Below are positions 35,699 through 38,414 of a DNA stretch of 38,414 bases, in pieces. A program made the translations under genes and the position numbers. How positions within the stretch are numbered: the stretch's first letter is position 1; each line of letters begins with the position of its first letter. Under the pieces are notes generated by a model. It was not told the DNA's origin. It did not search any database and saw only the letters and a program-made list of their open reading frames with translations. Origin of the DNA: Bacteroides sp. (GTDB lineage Bacteria; Bacteroidota; Bacteroidia; Bacteroidales; Muribaculaceae); NCBI GenBank assembly GCA_014802265.1, contig JAAVCP010000038.1, positions 1 to 38,414 on the forward strand. The letters run 5' to 3'.

Positions 35699-35917
35699 AT
35701 GCCCAAAAAGACAAATTGACAGTTTGAAAAAACCGTCAATTTGTTTGGTAATATCATTGAAGCAAACTACGAGATTTCGGTATGCGATGTCACCGATGAG
35801 GCTGCAATCGTTAGGATTGAATCAAAGTTCGGTGAAACGAGGTTTGCCGATATGTTCACCTTGGTCAAAGATGGTGATGATTGGAAAATCATCAGTAATA
35901 TCTACCACGTCAAATAA
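35699..35917 (+). pseudogene. Remnant of an NTF2/lumazine-binding-like gene
   Basis: From 35723 the frame reads FEKTVNLFGNIIEANYEISV and ends DDWKIISNIYHVK at the TAA at 35915. This is the C-terminal half of the small NTF2-like (putative lumazine-binding) family, which ends in a strand of the form W-K-I-x-x-x-x-Y/F-H; about 60 N-terminal residues of a normal member are absent. In the same frame an ATG at 35699 starts MPKKTN, then TGA at 35717. The stop lies inside a 9-bp inverted repeat (CAAATTGAC at 35712 with GTCAATTTG at 35734). Function of an intact member is unknown. Confidence 0.7.
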
Positions 35918-36155
35918 TAAATTCTTCTGATGGGGTTGTAAATATAGCGTATTTTCTCACACTTGCCAGCCGGTGCTTACCACTTTTACATATCTGCAAA
36001 GTTGGGCGAATGTGAAACAAAACACAACTTGAAGAGGAGCACTTTGGTTCATAGTGATATAGATTGGTTTCCTTTCATGAGCCTGCTCATTTGTTCCTGA
36101 CAACATTTATTCTTTCAATTGTAGAACTTAAAGTATCAGGATAATGGGGTTCGGG
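35918..36155. other. Intergenic region with no gene found
   Basis: AT-rich sequence between the NTF2-like remnant and the hairpin. No ORF, promoter or repeat is convincing. Confidence 0.4.
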
Positions 36156-36202
36156 ATTAAAGAGAGAGAGTCCGCTACTGTAGCGGACTCTCTCTCTTTA
36201 AT
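36156..36202 (-). terminator. 22-bp perfect hairpin, probable bidirectional terminator
   Basis: 36156-36177 pairs without mismatch with 36181-36202 around a CTG loop. The arms contain alternating AG/CT runs. It lies 42 bases after the SRPBCC stop on the - strand. The T run is short on either side, so transcript protection is an alternative role. Confidence 0.65.
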
Positions 36203-36243
36203 TGATAATATCTTATATAGTTAACTTTTAGACCTACTCTTTG

Positions 36244-36753
36244 TCAATACTCTATTTTTTCTTGGGCTGCCTTGATAATTCCATTCAGCCAGGACTGGTG
36301 TCCGTCAATCATAGTATTGGTACCTGCCATAGCGGCTGCCGGAGTCCCAAGCTGGCTTTCCTGTGTGAGTATTCGTACACGATTACCGGGTAGATTCTCA
36401 ATCAGCCATGCATGAACCACATTAAGTTCGTCAGGTTGCCCGGCATTGGATAATCCATGCCATGCTATTCGTGCTACACCATCTTTGGGAGGTTGAAATT
36501 CGGTTATGTCTGCTTCTACAAGAAAACCGAAAGTGTTGAAAGAAAACCTTGCTCCCTCGGAGAGCTCAGTGGTTCCGGCAACCGCATACTTTGCGTCCGA
36601 GCAATTTTCATAATATTTATCCCAAGCCTGGATATGTGAGAGGTAAGGCCACACGTCATTAACTGTAAGACCTTTGACAATCATTTCGTTACTTGCGAAG
36701 TTGTCGGTTGTGCCGGGTAAATATTTTTCCGGCCAATTAATTGAATTCATCAT
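36244..36753 (-). CDS. SRPBCC (START-like) family protein
   Basis: The 169-residue cytoplasmic protein shows the SRPBCC helix-grip pattern: an opening strand with MIVKGLTVNDVWPYLSHI, WDKYYENCSD, the central strands GARFSFNTFGFLVEADITEF and ARIAWHGL, VHAWLIENLPGNRVRIL, and a long C-terminal helix (MIDGHQSWLNGIIKAAQEK). This fold has a deep cavity for a hydrophobic ligand, such as a lipid or polyketide. No catalytic residue can be named. It begins 21 bases after the tannase-like gene and is likely co-transcribed with it. Confidence 0.85.
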   Translation of the reverse strand: MMNSINWPEKYLPGTTDNFASNEMIVKGLTVNDVWPYLSHIQAWDKYYENCSDAKYAVAGTTELSEGARFSFNTFGFLVEADITEFQPPKDGVARIAWHGLSNAGQPDELNVVHAWLIENLPGNRVRILTQESQLGTPAAAMAGTNTMIDGHQSWLNGIIKAAQEKIEY

Positions 36754-36774
36754 AGTCTTCTATTTTTATTATAG

Positions 36775-38295
36775 TTATTTCATTGCCTGTTCTATCCAAG
36801 CGAACAGGTCATCGAGATTATAGTCACCGGAGTGGGGACGATTCCAGGGCAATGCAAAATCTACATCGTAGCCTTTATTTCGCAGGAGAGTTGCAAGATT
36901 GACAGGTACAAGGAAAGAGGTGTCACGATCTTTCGCACCGTGACGTATGTACCAGTGAGCGGCAATCCCCTTGTTGTCCTCACGGATAAAATTCATCGGA
37001 TTCATCATATAAATACGCTGTTGCAGAGCATCAGACAATGTCGCATTCGGATCACCGGTGCGTTTTCTCAAACTATATTCCGTAAAGTTGGATGGGTTAC
37101 CTTCCGTATCTCCGAAAACCTTGTTCTCCGGTGTGGCAGCATCGCCCAATACACCGTATGCATCAAATGCCGGCGGAGTTTTAAGAGGTGTAACCGATGC
37201 TACATAAGTAAGATATTTCTGCCAATCCACATCGATTACAAAATCAGTATACTCCATTTTCTGTTCAGGTCTACCGGAAATCGGGGCGCCTCCATTGACA
37301 GGACCGGAACCGAGTCGCTGGGCAAAGGTAGGACGAGGCTTGGCATAACGAATAATACCGATTGTGTCAGGTATCTCACAACCATTTTCAAGTGCTACAT
37401 GCGCCGACTCCATTATGAATTTCTTAAGATAATCCATATAGTTGTCGGCAGTGATGGCTTTGCCATCCTCATCCTTAAGTCCGAGGGAGTTGATGTATGC
37501 CGGAGCGAGAGCCGCCAGTTCGTTGGAAACAGCAATTTGGCTTTCGTCAAGATGTCGCACTCCATTATCCGTACAACGATACAGCCATTCATATTCCATG
37601 TCAGCATGGTTTAGGTCTGTGATGGGGCAATAGCATATAGAAGCATAGACAGCATCGGAAGCGTCAGCGGCTCCCATAGCCTTTAGATAAGTCTCATACT
37701 CATGGGCATTACCGGTGGTGCCCTGTAAAGCAGACATTGCACCTCCTGCACTGGTCCCATCCGTAAATATACGCTCGGAGTTGCCGGGAATCAAATCATC
37801 GTTATAGTGCAGGTATCGCGTGGCAGCTTTCAAGTCAAGGAGACCATTAGGGGCTGTACCCGTGTAAATCGTCTTACCATCCTTTACTACTGTGGCACCA
37901 TTACCTCTCGCACCCGGAATACAGACCACATATCCCTCAGCCAAAGCACGTCCGGTTGCGTCTACAGCAGAGGGAGTGCCGGCAGGAGAAGCCATATAGC
38001 CACCAACATTATTTCGCATCAAGACAGGTATATCCTTGTCGGCGCGGTGCTTTGTGTCAAGAGGCACATAGATATTGAGTTGCTGATAGGTCGAATCCTC
38101 TATATTCTTTACATAATAAATGCCCTCATAAGATTTGAATCTCACCACATCGCCGTCAGGCATGGTGAGGGAATCAATACGAAAAGCCTGAGGATCGAAT
38201 CTCAAAGAATCTTCCCCGGCATTTGAATTAGCTCCTGAGTCACAGGATGCAAGGCATAAAAGTGCAGAGACTGCTAATAACGGATACTTAATCAT
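36775..38295 (-). CDS. Lipoprotein esterase of the subtype B tannase family
   Basis: The 506-residue alpha/beta hydrolase has a lipobox (LCLASC, Cys18), so it is a lipid-anchored exported enzyme. The nucleophile is Ser182 in DGTSAGGAMS. The characteristic YCPITDLNHADMEYEW segment of subtype B tannases follows at about 220. Asp456 in HGAKDRDTS and His488 in WNRPHSGDY complete the triad, and their 32-residue spacing equals that of Lactobacillus plantarum tannase (Asp419, His451). Tannases split gallate esters of plant polyphenols; a different aromatic or carbohydrate ester is also possible. It is followed by the SRPBCC gene. Confidence 0.87.
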   Translation of the reverse strand: MIKYPLLAVSALLCLASCDSGANSNAGEDSLRFDPQAFRIDSLTMPDGDVVRFKSYEGIYYVKNIEDSTYQQLNIYVPLDTKHRADKDIPVLMRNNVGGYMASPAGTPSAVDATGRALAEGYVVCIPGARGNGATVVKDGKTIYTGTAPNGLLDLKAATRYLHYNDDLIPGNSERIFTDGTSAGGAMSALQGTTGNAHEYETYLKAMGAADASDAVYASICYCPITDLNHADMEYEWLYRCTDNGVRHLDESQIAVSNELAALAPAYINSLGLKDEDGKAITADNYMDYLKKFIMESAHVALENGCEIPDTIGIIRYAKPRPTFAQRLGSGPVNGGAPISGRPEQKMEYTDFVIDVDWQKYLTYVASVTPLKTPPAFDAYGVLGDAATPENKVFGDTEGNPSNFTEYSLRKRTGDPNATLSDALQQRIYMMNPMNFIREDNKGIAAHWYIRHGAKDRDTSFLVPVNLATLLRNKGYDVDFALPWNRPHSGDYNLDDLFAWIEQAMK

Positions 38296-38310
38296 TAGAG
38301 TTTACATCAA

Positions 38311-38412
38311 TTAAAAGTTCATGCTAATTTCGAGAGGAGATACGCCAGTTATGAATGCCAGCGGCAATGTTGAATATTCTGCCCACATAGTCGTTAGCCC
38401 GGAGTCTGCACT
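38311..38412 (-). CDS. Partial CDS at window edge, possible outer-membrane beta-barrel C-terminus
   Basis: The - strand frame entering from the right edge is open for 33 residues and ends ITGVSPLEISMNF at a TAA, 15 bases before the tannase-like ATG. A hydrophobic alternating strand with a terminal phenylalanine is typical of outer-membrane beta-barrel proteins. A second frame (stop at 38324) is also open here, but it uses rarer codons (CGG, CGA) and lacks the terminal aromatic residue. The rest lies outside the window. Confidence 0.45.
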   Translation of the reverse strand, partial: SADSGLTTMWAEYSTLPLAFITGVSPLEISMNF

Positions 38413-38414
38413 CG

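Noticed and set aside
36832..37614. 260-residue open frame on the + strand
   Set aside because: It is antisense to the tannase-like gene, whose catalytic triad is intact; no domain is recognised.
38324..38414. Alternative - strand frame ending at 38324
   Set aside because: Open as well, but richer in rare arginine codons and without the terminal phenylalanine of the other frame; not excluded.
1..38414. CRISPR arrays, tRNA or rRNA genes, intact insertion sequences
   Set aside because: No regular spaced repeats, no cloverleaf-like sequences with CCA-type ends, and no transposase-like ORF were seen.

Overview
The window is a stretch of Bacteroidales chromosome, probably Muribaculaceae or a close relative (the family is inferred, not proven). 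The evidence is a SusR-like hybrid two-component sensor, Bacteroidetes -7 boxes of the form TAnnTTTG instead of sigma70 promoters, secretion-tail-like C-termini, almost no Shine-Dalgarno sequence, and the gene families GH92, GH110 and GH125. No tRNA, rRNA, CRISPR array or intact insertion sequence was seen.

Region 1 (271-21989, + strand) is a glycan-degradation cluster. An FG-GAP repeat surface protein (271-2334) stands first. After a terminator and a new promoter comes a tightly packed run: clan GH-D glycosidase, hybrid two-component regulator, sialate O-acetylesterase, GH3, GH36 alpha-galactosidase, GH110 alpha-1,3-galactosidase, GH92 alpha-mannosidase and a second clan GH-D glycosidase. 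Region 2 (22127-28020, - strand) is a convergent operon: GH92, GH125, a secreted endonuclease/exonuclease/phosphatase-fold protein and a ROK sugar kinase. The two operons meet at back-to-back terminators (22006-22106). Together the enzymes suit terminal alpha-galactose removal (alpha-Gal or blood-group-B type), O-deacetylation of sialic acid, alpha-mannose trimming of N-glycans and phosphorylation of the released sugar. No SusC/SusD pair lies in the window.

Region 3 (28304-35528) is a redox or iron-related island. It has two intact and one broken copy of a bacterioferritin-like protein, a glutathione peroxidase, an FMN-binding split-barrel protein, phosphoglycerate mutase, a radical SAM protein overlapping a flavodoxin-like gene, an AraC-type regulator and an FKBP isomerase. 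A segment carrying the divergent pair ferritin-like gene/AraC gene is present twice and has decayed in opposite ways: one copy kept the ferritin-like gene and lost most of the regulator, the other kept most of the regulator and broke the ferritin-like gene. A two-part motif (TTGTC repeated at exactly 21 bp) sits between the divergent genes in both copies and also directly upstream of the radical SAM promoter, so this looks like a small regulon. The bacterioferritin-like proteins have lost most diiron ligands while keeping the methionine that aligns with the haem ligand.

Region 4 (35529-38414) holds a broken NTF2/lumazine-binding-like gene, a 22-bp perfect hairpin, an SRPBCC protein, a lipoprotein of the subtype B tannase family and, at the right edge, what may be the last residues of an outer-membrane beta-barrel protein.
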